Origin: Neoceratodus forsteri
Taxonomy: Eukaryota > Chordata > Ceratodontiformes > Ceratodontidae
Direction: 5' to 3'
DNA length: 64,000 nucleotides
NCBI GenBank assembly: GCA_016271365.2
Contig: CM028131.1
Location: forward strand, 287,871,001 to 287,935,000
The notes beneath the pieces were generated by a model. The model was not told where the DNA came from. It was given only the letters and a program-made list of their open reading frames with translations, and did not search any database. A program made the translations under genes and the position numbers. Shown here piece by piece: positions 22,857 to 34,871 of the stretch; position 1 is the first letter of the stretch, and each line of letters begins with the position of its first letter.

Positions 22857-25800
22857 TGTGCAGGTATTGGAAAGTTAACTCAGTATTGAGCCAGCCACTT
22901 GCAGCACAGAAAAAGGGACAGTACTAAAGCTTGGAGGCTTTGTATTTGGCCAGTCAGCACATGTAGTCATGGAGAACCAATATGGCCTTGCACAAGCATG
23001 GTGATGAAAATCAGAAAAGCCCCTGTCAATTATCTAAGATTCATAAGAAATCCAGTTTTAGAATTGGTTTGCATTGTTATATGACTCTAGACTCAACCAA
23101 GAAGGAGTCCACCAAACCATTTACACGTGTCAGGTAGAACCAATACTGTGAATGTGCTGAAGCATGGTTGGACTTGCATGGTGATGAGCAATACATTGCT
23201 GAATCACTTCAACAGCACCTGTAAAAAGAATTTGATGACATCACCAGTGATGCAGGGTTTCACCCCACCTGGTATAGGCATTTTATAGACAAAAGCACAT
23301 AGAGAGTGCAAGAAAATGCTGTGCTTAGCAGTCTATATTACAGGGGAAACAGGATGATGAACAGTCTACCTCTTCTAGCACCAGTTCCACACCTTTGCCC
23401 AGCCCCAGGAAAACACTTTGGACAAGATCTGGCCTCCTTGTCCGTGCATCTGGACCTTGTCTTCCAGCCATCCGCATCATATGCAAGAAAAGGAACTGAT
23501 ACATCACTGTGGCCCATAAACACCTAATCAAGCAGGGGCAGGAACAGAAACAGATACTACAGAGACAACTCGAGAGTATAGAGGAGTGTATTCATCTTCA
23601 ACCACAAGCTGATCTGCCATCTCATAGATCATAAACAGTAAGTACACCAGCTCCTGACATGCATTTAACTAGGACTCTGTACAATGCCACATTGATCATC
23701 AAGAGCACACTGAATGACAGTCCTGGAATGAGTTGTCCCTGATGACCAGCTTCAATTGATTTGACTGTTGAACTTTATCATTTGATGGCCTGAATCATTG
23801 GTGCATCAGAGGCACCAACACTGGCTGGCTATGTTGATCTTCCAGATGATGTGGACCTCAAACTGATATCACTTTGCCAAGACATTGTTTACTTTGCATC
23901 TAAGGGTCCACAATTTGACATTTGACAGGATACTCTCAAGTGGTCTCCATACTAAACAAACTGGGACATTGTGCATCTTGGAATACAGTGATTAGCATAT
24001 GATACAAGCCTTGTTCAGCTACAGCTTGTTAAAGGTTCTGATAATGTCCCACCAGGCTTTGCAAAGAAGACTCCAACAGTTCTAGTCTGGGACAATATTG
24101 ATTTTGGAGAAGAAACCCTATCCAGGCATGGCACCACCCACTATGCAAATGGAATAATGCTGCAGAGCCACATCACTGAATCTACCCCAACACCAGGCAG
24201 AGCACCACTGCCAAAAGGAGTCTGTTCTCTTAAAGCACCCCTAAATTTGTGATAGAGCAGTACCGTCAGCGCAAGAGACAAGTTCCGCAAAACCTGAGTC
24301 ATTATGCACAGGCCCCATTAGAGGCTGACAAGTCACATCGAACCTGGCACCAGTGCTTAGAACTGAATTGGCATACATTTTTATGAAGGCTCTCAATGCT
24401 GACTCATGTACACTTCCTGGCTAGACAGGTTTTCGTACTGCTCTTCAATGTGATTGTACTCTCGAGAAGTCAGCTATCCATTACCTTCTAATCATTGAGG
24501 CATCACCAACAGAGATGTCCACTGTCAACATTATTTTGAAATGAAGTATTGATATAGCTGATCAGCTTGAACTTCAGAATGTAGTCCTGGTCTTTGACCA
24601 AGCAATATATGCTAAAGCACAACAAATCAGCTGGAAATATGATGACTATATAAGACATTTGGTAGTGCAGCTCAGTGAATTACATACCTGCATGTCATTT
24701 CTAGACGTCCTTGGCAAAAAGATTTGGGGATGCAGGACTTCATCATATCTTGATAGAGTCAGAAGTCATGATATCTTGATTGACCCAAGGATCAATCAAT
24801 GGTGTTCTGAATGGTTACCATTATAACTGGAGTATGAGAGCACACAAACTTCTGTTTGAAAGCATGTAGCGTCTGAGATTCCAGACTTTCCTTAAATCAT
24901 TACTACAGGACAAAGCAGATGCGTGCCCATAGGTCATCAAAAAAAATCAAGCTAGCATTCTCCTTTAACTCATTTGATGTTCTGTGTACAGTTTATGAAT
25001 TCACCAATGTGGTCATGAAATATGAAGTCTTTGTCAAAAGGAAGAGCCAAGAGAACCCAACATTTGCCTTCTGGAGCTCTTACTTCGACATGGTGCGAAT
25101 TTTGCTCCTTTTTGTGAGAGCAACCCATGAGTCTGACTGGGAATTGCACCTTTCAGCTATCCACTTCATGATGCCCTGGTTCTTCTCTTATGATCAGGTA
25201 AACTATGCCAGGTGCTTTCCATTACATTGGCTGGAAATGGTGAACCTGCCCATCACACACCCAGAATGTTACACAGAACTCAGTGCTCAAGGACACTGGC
25301 CAGTCCAATGTCAAAGTGAACATTGATTCTCTTCAATCACATGTGACCAGGCCATTGAACAAACCTGCAATAAAGATTTAAAAACAAAAGGAGGCTTGAT
25401 TGGATTGACACAAAACCATGCAGCAATTTATTGCTGGATCTTGTCACAACATGAGAGAGCTGCTATAATGAGACAGTGTGACGTGATGGCAGGCATGACT
25501 CCAGAGGTATGCAAATGGAAAGATCTTGATATCACAAGAATTCAGCATGATGAGACAGTCGTAATGAGCATTCTGTTCGCTACAGAATGCATGATCAATC
25601 CTTTTGATGCTCTTCAAGATGGACAAGTGTGTCTAAGTTCAGGTGTTGTTGCAACCAGTGAGATTACAAATGACTTGCTAGCTGCTCAAGAGAAAGGGGA
25701 AATTGCACTGATGGACTTCTTGAACCAGTGACTGCTTTCTGCTACTCAGGACATTTTTTCTCCCATCAAAAGCCAGAAACTGAAAACATTCAGTGATCAA

Positions 25801-27890
25801 GTCAAACCAAAAACAAAAGTAGCTGGCAAAGATGTGATTCTTCATAGTGACAAGAAACTCTTTGCAAGACTTCTTGTATTAGGTCAAAGTAGGAAAACTG
25901 ATCTCAGGGAAATCTTGACCTACTCTTTGGGAGCAGTTTCCTACTCTCTTGTTAGTGCTGATGGTACTCTGGGAAAAAACAAGAACTCAGCTCTGCTTGA
26001 TATTGTGCAGTCCAAAGGTGGAGGCTGCTTTGTTAGCCATGTTCCAGAGAATGGTGCAATAATCTTTAATGGAATGACTGTCATCCAAGCACTATGTGTT
26101 GTTCCTTCAACATCTGATGAGCTTGCAGACACCATTTTAGTGTACATGATTAAGCTTGCAACAAAGTACAAGTGTACTCGCTTGGACTTTGTCACAGATC
26201 AGTATCCTGAAGTGAGCTTAAAACATGTCGAACAGTCCCACCGAGCAGCTGGTGGCTCACAAATTATACAAATCTATGGAAAGAAGCAGAAAATCCCCAG
26301 TCAGTGGAAGAAGTTTCTTTCTGATGGCAACAATAAGGAAGCACTTCAGAAATTCTTGTACACCATGCGAAGAGATGCAGATTTGCAAGCTGTAGGCAAC
26401 GTCATCACTCTCTACATAGCCCATGGAGAGGAGTGTCACTGCCTGGCTGTGCAGGAGGGTTCAGTGACAGTCGGTGCTATTGATGAATTAAGATGTGACC
26501 ATGAAGAATGTGACATGTGTATATTTCTTCATGTGAAACATGCTGCCAAGGACTACCAAAATGTGATAATTAGGAGCCCAGATACAGATGTTGCAGTCAC
26601 AGGCATCAGTCTGAAGTCACAACTGCCAGTCAATTTGTATTTCTTCAATGGTGTTGGGAATCAAAGCCACATTATTGATTTGAAGAAAGTCACTTCAGCT
26701 CTAGGCCTGAAGGTATGTACCTTCCTTATTGTACTCCACACATTCACATGATGTGATTCTACAAGTGCCTTCTCTGGGAAGGGAAAGAGAATGGCATTTG
26801 CAGTGGCCTCTGATAGTGAAGAGTTCTATTTTTTGTACAATTTCTTTATCCACCTCGGCAGACCGCTGCTTGTGTCGGCCAACTTCACTGGTCCCCAGGG
26901 TCATTTGGGAGCTTTCTAGCACTTTGTGCATTCTGGCAGAACAACGAAGTCAACCCAGAGGCATCATCCTGCCACGATCACTGCTTTTTCCCATTTTTCA
27001 CCTCTGTTATCCCAGGGCCCCAGAAGTAGTAACGTATACATGTGGAAGCACACATGCACACCACAGCTCCAGTCCACAGCCCTTTTAACCCTACCCCGGC
27101 CTAATGCCAGGGCTCCTCATGTGTGACACTGCCACCCAGCCTCTACCAGGAGGCAGCTGAACTCTGAGGAGCCCCTCAGAATCCTCTAGAGGATGAGAGC
27201 TGCCAGACGGCAGCTTGATCATCTCCTCACCCTCCCCCCCAGCTGGCCCACGGTGCCCAGAGCCCATACTCAAACCTGGTTCACCAGCATGGAGCAAGGT
27301 GTGGCATTCAATACCTCAACCCTCAGCACCACCGGGCCAGCAGTGAAGAGTTCCTTGATGCTTTCACGGACCACGGGAAAGACTTCACACTGCAAGACTC
27401 AACATTCCTTGTGCTTGAGAAATTTGTGTGCCATCTGTATGGCCAAGCTTCATCACAGGATGTCAATGATGCCCGATACAAGGTGTTCTGCCTGGCATCA
27501 TCTTCATTGCCTGAGCAGAGCATGCCACCAACATGTGATGTTCTACACCAACACAGCAAGCGGGCAAATTACCAGGCTGCAATAATGAGGCACTCTCTTA
27601 TTAACAGGATGAATGCTCCTTCCCCTGTTGGTCATGGATAGCATTTAGAAAACAAGGAGCTTGCCATTTCCCGGATGACAAGAAGCCCAGCACCAGATAG
27701 TATTTTACAGGCAGTACACTGTGCCTGGAAGCATGTGAAATGTCAAACAGAGAAGTGTTCCTGTCTTACTGCTGGGCTATTCTGCACAGACTTGTGTAAA
27801 TGTCAGATGCGCGAGGACACTGACAAAAAAGCTGCTGAACCTGCCATTCACAATGATGACGTGTCCAATGAGAGTGACTTTGAAGAGTAG
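22856..27890 (+). pseudogene. Large PIN/FEN1-like nuclease protein with C-terminal CXC motif
   Basis: The frame is broken many times but the order is readable. The N-terminal part (22856-24900) includes VLVWDNIDFGEETLSRHGT at about 24080. 24919-25326 has NPTFAFWSSYFDMVRILLLF. 25396-25731 has AAIYCWILSQHERAAIMRQC. 25834-26712 is the PIN-like region, with acidic residues at VTDQYPEVS, CDHEECD and SPDTDV in the pattern seen in PIN/FEN nucleases. A donor-like AAG|GTATGT at 26713 ends this exon. 27325-27890 has VCHLYG, RANYQAAI and a Cys-rich CXTEKCSCLTAGLFCTDLC motif like Tesmin/TSO1 CXC, then an acidic tail, a TAG stop, and AATAAA at 27916. From memory, similar multicopy proteins occur in fish and invertebrates, without a function known to me. 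The segment 26713-27320 lacks the expected conserved FTGCDS-type block. Confidence 0.7.
26713..27320. other. Intron or insertion inside the PIN/CXC gene
   Basis: Coding similarity stops exactly at a donor-like GTATGT (26713) and resumes near 27325. The sequence between is GC-richer after 27000, with CCAGGGCTCC/GGAGCCCC-type motifs and no matching conserved block. It could be an intron or an unrelated insertion that removed an exon; no boundary is clear on the right. Confidence 0.45.
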
Positions 27891-27915
27891 GATGCCATGA
27901 TTTTTCAGACTGGGA

Positions 27916-27921
27916 AATAAA
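27916..27921 (+). terminator. Polyadenylation signal of the PIN/CXC gene
   Basis: AATAAA lies 26 bp after the TAG stop at 27888-27890, in the expected position for 3' end formation of this transcript. Confidence 0.5.
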
Positions 27922-29275
27922 AATGTATTTTCCTCAGGGAATAAGTGCTACAGTACCAACAGCAAGACACATGATTCAAAATGAACACTGGATTTGAATA
28001 AGAAAATAACATTTTGATTTATATCAATAATTACATCAGCTCACACCAATCCAGATAAGCTGTCATGTATAATTATTGGAGAAATAAATCTCATATACAA
28101 GGGGATTCCTGGAAAAAGGTTTCTGTTTTACTTTTTTCAGTGCTGTTGCTGAAGAAAATATGCTGGCTGTCAAGGAAAATAGTGATATTTTAAGTATTGA
28201 CACAGAAACATGTATCAGATGTATTACATTGATAATTTCATGTAGTTTGGCTGGTATACAATTTAATACTTTTCTTGAGGGTAAATGGTAAAATACTTCA
28301 GCCTATAGTGAAAGGCGAGTATTGCCGAGAAAAACAAATTATGGGTATGGGGTAATACCTTGACCTATAGTTACTACCAAAAGATAGAAATGGTAATTGA
28401 TTGCACATTATCTGTTTGACTGATGATTGTAGAACATTTTGATGCATAAATCACCCCAGTATGTCAAGAGTTTTTAGTTCTTTAGTACATTTTATTGACA
28501 ATAAATACATGAAATAAAATAATTTTCACCCACATTTGCTATAAATTGCAATATTTTTTCTTGTGTATGACTTCTAAGTTCCTGAATCCATTCAGTCTTG
28601 CCTTTAATATACTTCCATATACATTTCAATCATTTTTAGCTAGTTTGGGTCTTTACAGGGCAAATATTAATGGAGTTATAGACAAGAACCCTTCATTCAG
28701 GTTCCTCTCTCCTCATGGGATCTCTGGGCGCAAGGCTCCACAAGACCCTTTGCCATCTGGCATTGCCACCAGCCCTGATCCCCAGCAACTCAGGGGATCT
28801 CCAGGTGCAAAGCTCCACAGGACCCTCTGCCCTCTGGCACTGCCACTAGCCCTGGTCCCCAGCAACTGAGGTATGGCGCACTTAGAAAATTTAAATTTTG
28901 GTGCCATCCTGCTGCAGCTTCGGCTATGAGCATAGCAGCCTAGCTGAAGTGGGGAATAGCAGGTTTTCAAGCCTTCTGCCTTGGCTGCCCCAACCTGTAT
29001 CCTCACTTTGGGCAAAATTTGGGTCTTCCCACCCATGCCCTCCTCCAGCCTTTATTAAATGATCTAACCTACTCTGACCTGCCCCACCAAATCAGGCCAA
29101 GTCTACCTCTTAAAGGGGCATGTACCTGTTAATGGAATAAAGCTACACCAGCATTTCTCTTTATTCTTTTTTTTTACACTGGCTTTAAGGGTCCTGGGAT
29201 CTCTTCATTCCTACTAATTGGGTGTGTACTCCTCCTGACTAGTGAGAGTCTTTCATCTCCTCCTGTCCATTCTTA
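27922..29275. other. Element interior with a 77-bp duplication
   Basis: No gene was recognised. A two-copy tandem duplication with a 77-bp offset lies at 28717-28868; each copy begins GGGATCTC and contains CTCCACARGACCCT and CCCCAGCAACT. Confidence 0.55.
28717..28868. repeat. Two-copy tandem duplication, 77-bp unit
   Basis: Units at 28717 and 28794 share GGGATCTC, GCTCCACA, GACCCT, CCATCTGGCA/CCCTCTGGCA and CCCAGCAACT. Divergence of roughly 15% suggests an old event. Confidence 0.75.
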
Positions 29276-29290
29276 GTGTCTTCAGACCAC

Positions 29291-32200
29291 AAGATGAAAT
29301 TACTCAGCAACATTTATGTAGTGTTACTGTTTCTGCTGCTTGCCGTAGGCACAGATGAGCAGCTAAATGTTCCTCCACCCATTGGTTCCATAACACCAAG
29401 CCCAGCCTCAGGTGAACTGCTGAAGGTGCAAGCCATTAATTCCTTGGTGGGATACTGCCTTAATATGTGCACTCTGCTGATACCATCTGAGCTCATTAAA
29501 CAAGCATCCACCCAGGGTGAAATCCCCCTCTACCTGTCCCTACCCATTAGGCTGAATAAACTCTTGCCCAACATGGGCAGGCACAAGCTCAAGAAGGTAA
29601 CTACCTTACTGGCCATAAGAATAACTATCAGAAAAGCTATCCTGATGCTGCTATTCCTGTCCAGTAACATGCATCCGAATCCTGGACCTCAAACTACCAA
29701 AAGTGCAAGCGGCACCAAGACTGGTAGCCTAAAAATTGCATCCTTGAATATTTACAGCCTTCTCCCAAAACTGGCTGAACTCCAGTCCTGGGCAGCCCTT
29801 CACTGCCCAGACATTATTTGTCTCACTGAAGCTTGGTTATCCTACCGTATGAAGGACAATGAAATTGCTATGGCTGGTTACCAAGCTTATAGGTGCAACA
29901 GAAAAACCAAAAGGGGCAGTGGGTGTCTTATTTACATTACGGATACATTGCAAGGGGTTGTCCTCCCTATATCAGGCTGTGCAGATGACTATGAACTAAT
30001 TGGGTTAAAACTCCTCTTTGCTCCCAACCACAAATCCGTGGCCATTGCGACAGTGTATCTCCCACCAAAAAAGCCCACAGAGGGACTTAGTAAAGTCTTT
30101 GAGACAATAGCCAGCCTTAAAAGGGATTGTGAACTCATTATCTTCTGGTGACTTTAACACAAACTGGTTCAGTAGGGAGGCAACCCCACAAAAGAACATT
30201 GTGACCAGCTCATACCTTACACTAGTAACGGAACCCACCAAGAGGAACTACAAAATGGGAAACAAAACACTGCTTGACTGGTTCCTCTCCAGTGCTCCTG
30301 GTAGGATATCTGAGAGTAGTGTGCTAGCCGATACCATAAGTGACCACTCTCTTGTTACCTGCTGGTGGTCCAACAAATTTAAGAACCCCCCCAATTATTG
30401 TAGTAGAAAGCAGAGTCCTAAAAAAGGACATCTCAAATTGACTGATCACCCACTGATGCTATGCTAAATATTGATCAAGCGCTAAAATTCTTTTCAGACA
30501 AATTTAATAGTGTCTGTGATAAATTTGCCCTGATAAGGAAAAGGAAGATCCGTGGCAACACTAATGGGTGGTTAACTTGCGATCTACTGGACCTCATGAG
30601 AGAAAGGGGCCACCTCTGGTGTAGAGCCAGATCCACAGGGGTAAAACATGACATTCAGAACTACAGAGCTGCCAGAAACAGATGCACTTGGCTCATTAGA
30701 CTGGCAAAGGCTAATTTCTTTAGGGAGCAGTTGGAAATAAACTGGGGCAATTGAAGATGTTTTTGGGATAACATTAAGGATCTTCTCAGGAAGGGTGACC
30801 AGAAACCTCCATCCATGCTCAATGTCAATGGCACCAACTCCATGGATCACCACACCATAGCCGAGTCGTTCAATAGTGCCTTCATGGATCTAAGCTCAGT
30901 TCTCCCTCCTGACTACCTTATGAAAAAGGAGGGATACGAGGAGAACCAGGACAGTAAAACCAGTGAGAAGGTGCACCCCAACTTCTACTTACGATGTGTA
31001 ACAGTTAAGGAGACCATGGCGTATGTCAAAAAAGTCCTGGGGAAAATCAGAATAGGAAGTGACAATATTGATATATATGAGACTTGTTGCCCTTGCCATT
31101 GGCATACTGATCTTCCCCATCACCAAAATGTTTAATAAATTGCTCACTTTGGCTGCCTTCCCCAGTATCTGGTAGCAAGCCCTGGTGACACCTGTCCATA
31201 AGAGTGGTGACAGAACCTGAACTGTGACTTACCAGCCCATTTCCATCCTCTCCCCTCTATCCAAAGCACTGGAGAGGATAGTCACTGACTAGATCACTGA
31301 CTACCTACAAAAATATCAATTGCAGTATCAACAACAGCATGGATTTTGGAGAAATCACAGCACGGCCTCTGCCCTGGTAGACTTCACTGAATATGTGCAC
31401 TGAGCACTGGATGAAGGGGAGCTTGTGGGTTTGATCTTCATTGACCTAACAAAGGCCTTTGATATGGTCAACCACCCACTCCTCCTGAAACAACTATGGT
31501 CCCTGGGGATGGCCTCCAATACTTTTCACTGGTTCACAGACTACCTTTCCAACAGATCTCAAAGAGTTAAATTAGGTCCAGCTGTCTCTGACTCCAATCG
31601 AGTAACCCTAGGAGTTCCCCAGGGTTCAATACTTGGGCCACTGCTGTTCAGCCTGTTCCTGAATGATCTCCCTGAGGCCTGCAACAGTAAACTTATCCTC
31701 TATGCAGATGATGCTGTCATCCTCAGCAGCAAATCTCATATCAAGCTGCTACAGGACAAATTACAGTCCACTTTCCACCAAATGAAGGTGTGGTTCAGCT
31801 GTCAAACACTCCTACTTAACTACAAAAAAACAAAAGTAATGCTTCTCTCCAGCCCGCAACTTAAGAGGAGATATCCCACTTTAATGGTCACCAATGACAA
31901 GTTGATACCGCTCGAGCAGGTGCTTTCTTTCAAGTACCTAAGGGTCATAATAGATGATACCATCTCATACGCTCAGCACATAGACTTGGTTGTGAAGGCA
32001 GTCAACACAAAGCTTGGGGTTCTTTACAGGCACAGGAACAGCCTCACACCCACTGCACTCCGGCTGTCGGTCTACCGCTCAATACTATCTGTAACTGATT
32101 ATAGGCTGGTTGTTTATGGAGCTGCCACAGACACTGCACTAAAAAGGGTTGTAATAGTCCTATATAAGGCATGCAGGCTTACCCTTGGTGCTGACCATTT

Positions 32201-32549
32201 CATGCACACTTGTTCACATTATGAGCAAACAAATTGGCTCACCCTCCAAAACAGAATTAAGTACCAAACCTGCCTCCTTGGTAAGAAGGCCCTGCTTGGC
32301 CATGCTCCTCCTTGCATCTCAGAAATGATATCCTTTGCAGAAAACAAGTATAATACTAGAGGAAAAATGCAGTACTCACTCAGAGCCCCATTTTGCAGAA
32401 CAGCACTAGGACAATGTTCATTCTCCTACAGAGCCCCATTTTGGTTTAATGAAGTCCCTGTAGCTTCTTCCAATACTCTGAACTTGTCCACCTTCAAAAC
32501 AGAAATAAAGCAGTACCTTGCTAGTATGAGCATGTGTGAGTGTCATTAA
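29291..32549 (+). pseudogene. LINE polyprotein: hydrophobic leader, endonuclease, RT
   Basis: The frame opens with a Met and a strongly hydrophobic segment (IYVVLLFLLLAVG) like a signal peptide or membrane anchor. A second hydrophobic run precedes SSNMHPNPGP. The endonuclease follows: SLKIASLNIYSLLPKL, DIICLTEAW, and after a frameshift at about 30150 SGDFNTNWF and SDHSLVTCWW. The RT contains FIDLTKAFDMVNHPLL, GVPQGSILGPLLFSLFLND and the catalytic YADDAVIL (about 31700). A C-terminal domain ends at a TAA at 32547. Frameshifts near 30150, 30460-30770 and 31100-31420 inactivate it. Intact proteins nick DNA and prime reverse transcription there. Confidence 0.85.
31425..32549 (+). pseudogene. LINE RT C-terminal ORF, 374 codons
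   Basis: This is the longest uninterrupted coding stretch of the window. It carries the RT palm (FIDLTKAFD, GVPQGSILGP, YADD) and thumb, a KTKVMLLSSP block, FKYLRVIIDDTISYAQHID, LGVLYRHRNSLTP, and the C-terminal block CRTALGQCSFSYRAPFWFNE. That it remains open for over 1.1 kb suggests the copy is fairly young compared with neighbours. The ATG at 31425 is internal, not a natural start. Confidence 0.85.
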
Positions 32550-32967
32550 GTATCCCATTGCACAGTGCTGACTCCTTTTATCCCCCTTTGCTGTGATATC
32601 TCACCAACCATCATGTGCCTGTTTCCCCCACAGACCACTTTGATTCCTTTGAACTATGGTGGCCCACCCTGCTGTCCTTTCCCCTCCCCACTTATCCTCC
32701 CCTCCTCATAACTATCTGTACCTTTACATCCCATTTCCTCGACTTTCATCTAGGTTCAGTTTTCACCTTTCCCCTTCCCACCCTCCCTGTACTGCCCCAC
32801 CCTCTGTATTGCAAACTCTCTCAGTTGGTATAACTCATTTGATGCAGCCTGGGGCCCTGCACCCGAGCCCTCCCCTTCAAAGGCATTTCTGCCCACCCAG
32901 ACCACCCTCTCTCACACTTGACAATGCCTTCACATGGCTGCTAACAGTAGCATCTCACACTGGGTAT

Positions 32968-34305
32968 CATAGATACATAGATACATAGATAGTGTTGGCA
33001 GATAAGGGCCTATGGCCCACCCAGTCTGCCCATTTGAGCGTGTAAATTCAGTTTGTTTTCCTAGAAGTCTGTTGCCCCTTACCCCTGACCTCTAGAATTC
33101 CTTTATGTCTATCCCATGCATTCTTAAATCCTGTGATTGTTTCAACCTCCACCACTTCCTTTGGCAGGGTGTTCCACTTGTCCACCACCCGTTCTGTAAA
33201 GAAATTCTTTCTCATGTTTCCTCTGAATCGTCCTCCCTCCAACTTCATCCCATGCCCTCTAGTCCTGGAACATCTTTTTCGCTTAAAAATAGTGTTTTCC
33301 TGCACCCTGTTCCTCCCTGTAAGATACTTGTATGTCTCTATCATATCCCTCTCTCCTCCTCTCCTCCAGGGAGTACATGTTCAGTTCCTTCAACCTATCT
33401 TCATAGGACTTGTGATGCAATCCATGCACCATCTTTGTTGCCCTCCTCTGAACCTTCTCTACCCTGTCTATGTCCTTACGTGAGGTATGGTCTCCAGAAC
33501 TATGTACTGTACTCCAGGTGGGGCCCCTCACTAGTGTCTTGTATAGCGGAATTATGACCTCCCTTTCCTGCTGGGTGATGCCCTGCCTATACATCCCAGT
33601 ATCCTATTTGCTTTACCTGCTGCCTTGTCACACTGTTTCCTACCTTGAGGTCATCAGAGATGACAACCCCAAGATCCCTTTCCTGCTTGGTGCATGCTAT
33701 ATCCTCACCCCCAACTGATATATTGTGCCAGGGTTTTTGTGCCCCATATGCATTATCTTGCACTTCTTTGCATTGAATTTCAACTGCCAAACCCCTGACC
33801 ATTCTTCAAGTTTCTGCAGGTCGCTTCTCATTCTGTCTACACCCTCTGGTGTGTCTACTCTGTTACAGAGCTTTGTGTCATCAGCGAACAGTGAAATTCT
33901 GCCTTCTAGATCCTCGCAATGTCACTGATGAAGATGTTGAATAGGACCGTCCCAGCACTGATCCCTGTGGACCCCACTGGTCACTCTTCCTCTGTGGAGT
34001 GACAGCCATTTACCACCACCCTCTGTGTCCTGCCACCCAGCCAGTTACCTACCCACCACACTACTGTCCTGCCCACCCATATTCCCCAGTTTGTGTAATA
34101 GTCTTCTATGTGGCACAGTGTCAAAGGCCTTGCTGAAGTCCAGATAGGCCATGTCCACTGCCCTCCCCTGATCCACCTCCCTAGTCACCCGGTCAAAAAA
34201 TTCAACGAGGTTGGTTTGACATGACCTCCCCCTGGTGAAACCATGCTGCCTTGGGTCCTGTAGTCCATTGACAACCAGATGTTCCACCAATCCAAGCCAG
34301 TCCAA
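32968..34305 (-). mobile_element. CR1, RT and 3' end, 5' truncated
   Basis: The minus strand encodes RQHGFTRGRSCQTNLVEFF and AYLDFSKAFDTVPHRRLL (about 34250-34110), a decayed PQGSVLG block near 33960, and the C-terminal MKLEGGRFRGNMRKNFFTER and NTLPKEVV (33250-33170). It ends in CTATGTATC repeats at 32968-32990. It belongs to the same subfamily as the copies at 305 and 41476. It is inserted in the 3' UTR of the LINE at 29276. Confidence 0.88.
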
Positions 34306-34490
34306 CCGTATATGTAATCTGCAATATGAAGGAACTAATTTGGACTGCTGTTTTAATTTCCTCCTCTCAATTGTATATACCGGTAATATGTAAATGCATG
34401 TCTCTCTTTTTGTATGTCTGTATTGTGCCTCAAGAAGTGGAACCTCTGTAAATGAACTTTTGCTCAAAGCAGGGTTTTAAATAATAGATT

Positions 34491-34711
34491 AGCAGTTTTT
34501 TTTCTTGGGACAATGCTAACTGTACAGAAAGCATTTATATAGGTTTTCTAGAAATGTTATGTTTGTTAAACACAGTGAGGCAAGTGCTATGCATTTTCAC
34601 AATGTTTTAGCACTTTTATGAGCACAACGCTAATCAGTTTTTGGAGTTAAATAAATCCATGCAAAGGTATTTCTGAATAAATAAACATAGACAAACATAA
34701 ACATAACCATT
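34491..34711. other. Element interior next to the right TIR
   Basis: AT-rich with nothing recognised beyond a T-run (34497-34505). Confidence 0.4.
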
Positions 34712-34871
34712 GGTATGGTATAAAAATTGGTTGACAGCCAGGTAAATTCAGATGTGCCATGACAGAAAACTGCAGAGTTTCTTGCAGAGAACTTTTAACA
34801 CTAGGTCTGTCAGGTTATTGGCTACATAAATCTGTAGAGAGTAAGTAGTACACCTGTTGCCAAAATGAAAC
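34712..34871 (-). repeat. Right inverted repeat of the 13-kb element
   Basis: This is the reverse complement of 21863-22018, from GGTATGG at 34712 to AATGAAAC at 34871. It lies next to the truncated RT of the LINE at 34875-37690. Confidence 0.8.

Larger units (their letters stand above)
29276..34490 (+). mobile_element. L2/Rex-like LINE, nearly full length, split by a CR1 in its 3' UTR
   Basis: A long coding region (29291-32549) is followed by a 3' UTR that a minus-strand CR1 interrupts at 32968-34305. Beyond the CR1, 34306-34490 carries TGAACTTTTGCTCAAAGCAG and GGGTTTTAAATAATAG, the layout of an L2/Rex-like 3' tail, so it probably belongs to the same copy. A second copy of this family, only its 3' half, is at 44155-45470 on the minus strand. 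It lies inside the 13-kb TIR element and so inserted after it. Confidence 0.75.
21863..34871 (+). mobile_element. Candidate large DNA transposon with long TIRs carrying a PIN/CXC gene
   Basis: Inverted repeats of 156 and 160 bp bound a 13.0-kb segment. Outside it are two halves of what appears to be a single minus-strand LINE, as expected for an insertion. Inside are a decayed multi-exon-like gene (22856-27890, plus) and a later LINE (29276 to about 34490) that is itself split by a CR1 (32968-34305). Subtracting the nested elements leaves about 8 kb. I see no DDE or tyrosine recombinase, so the transposition enzyme is unknown. The exact target duplication is unresolved: AGGCCCA at 21846 and AGGCACA at 34881 are imperfect candidates. 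Polinton-like, KDZ-like and unknown superfamilies remain possible. Confidence 0.6.

Noticed and set aside
24919..27890. Captured host gene or endogenous viral gene
   Set aside because: No host orthologue was recognised and no viral capsid, integrase or polymerase motif was seen nearby. The TIR context favours a transposon gene, but the origin stays open.
33105..33557. 150-codon plus-strand frame with similar copies at 261-704 and 41517-41990
   Set aside because: The repeated similarity comes from the antisense of the CR1 C-terminus, not from a separate gene family.
21863..34871. The 156-bp inverted repeats as two independent copies of a SINE-like dispersed repeat
   Set aside because: This cannot be fully excluded. 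I disfavour it because each copy lies exactly at the cut end of the same LINE and they face each other, which independent insertions would rarely produce.
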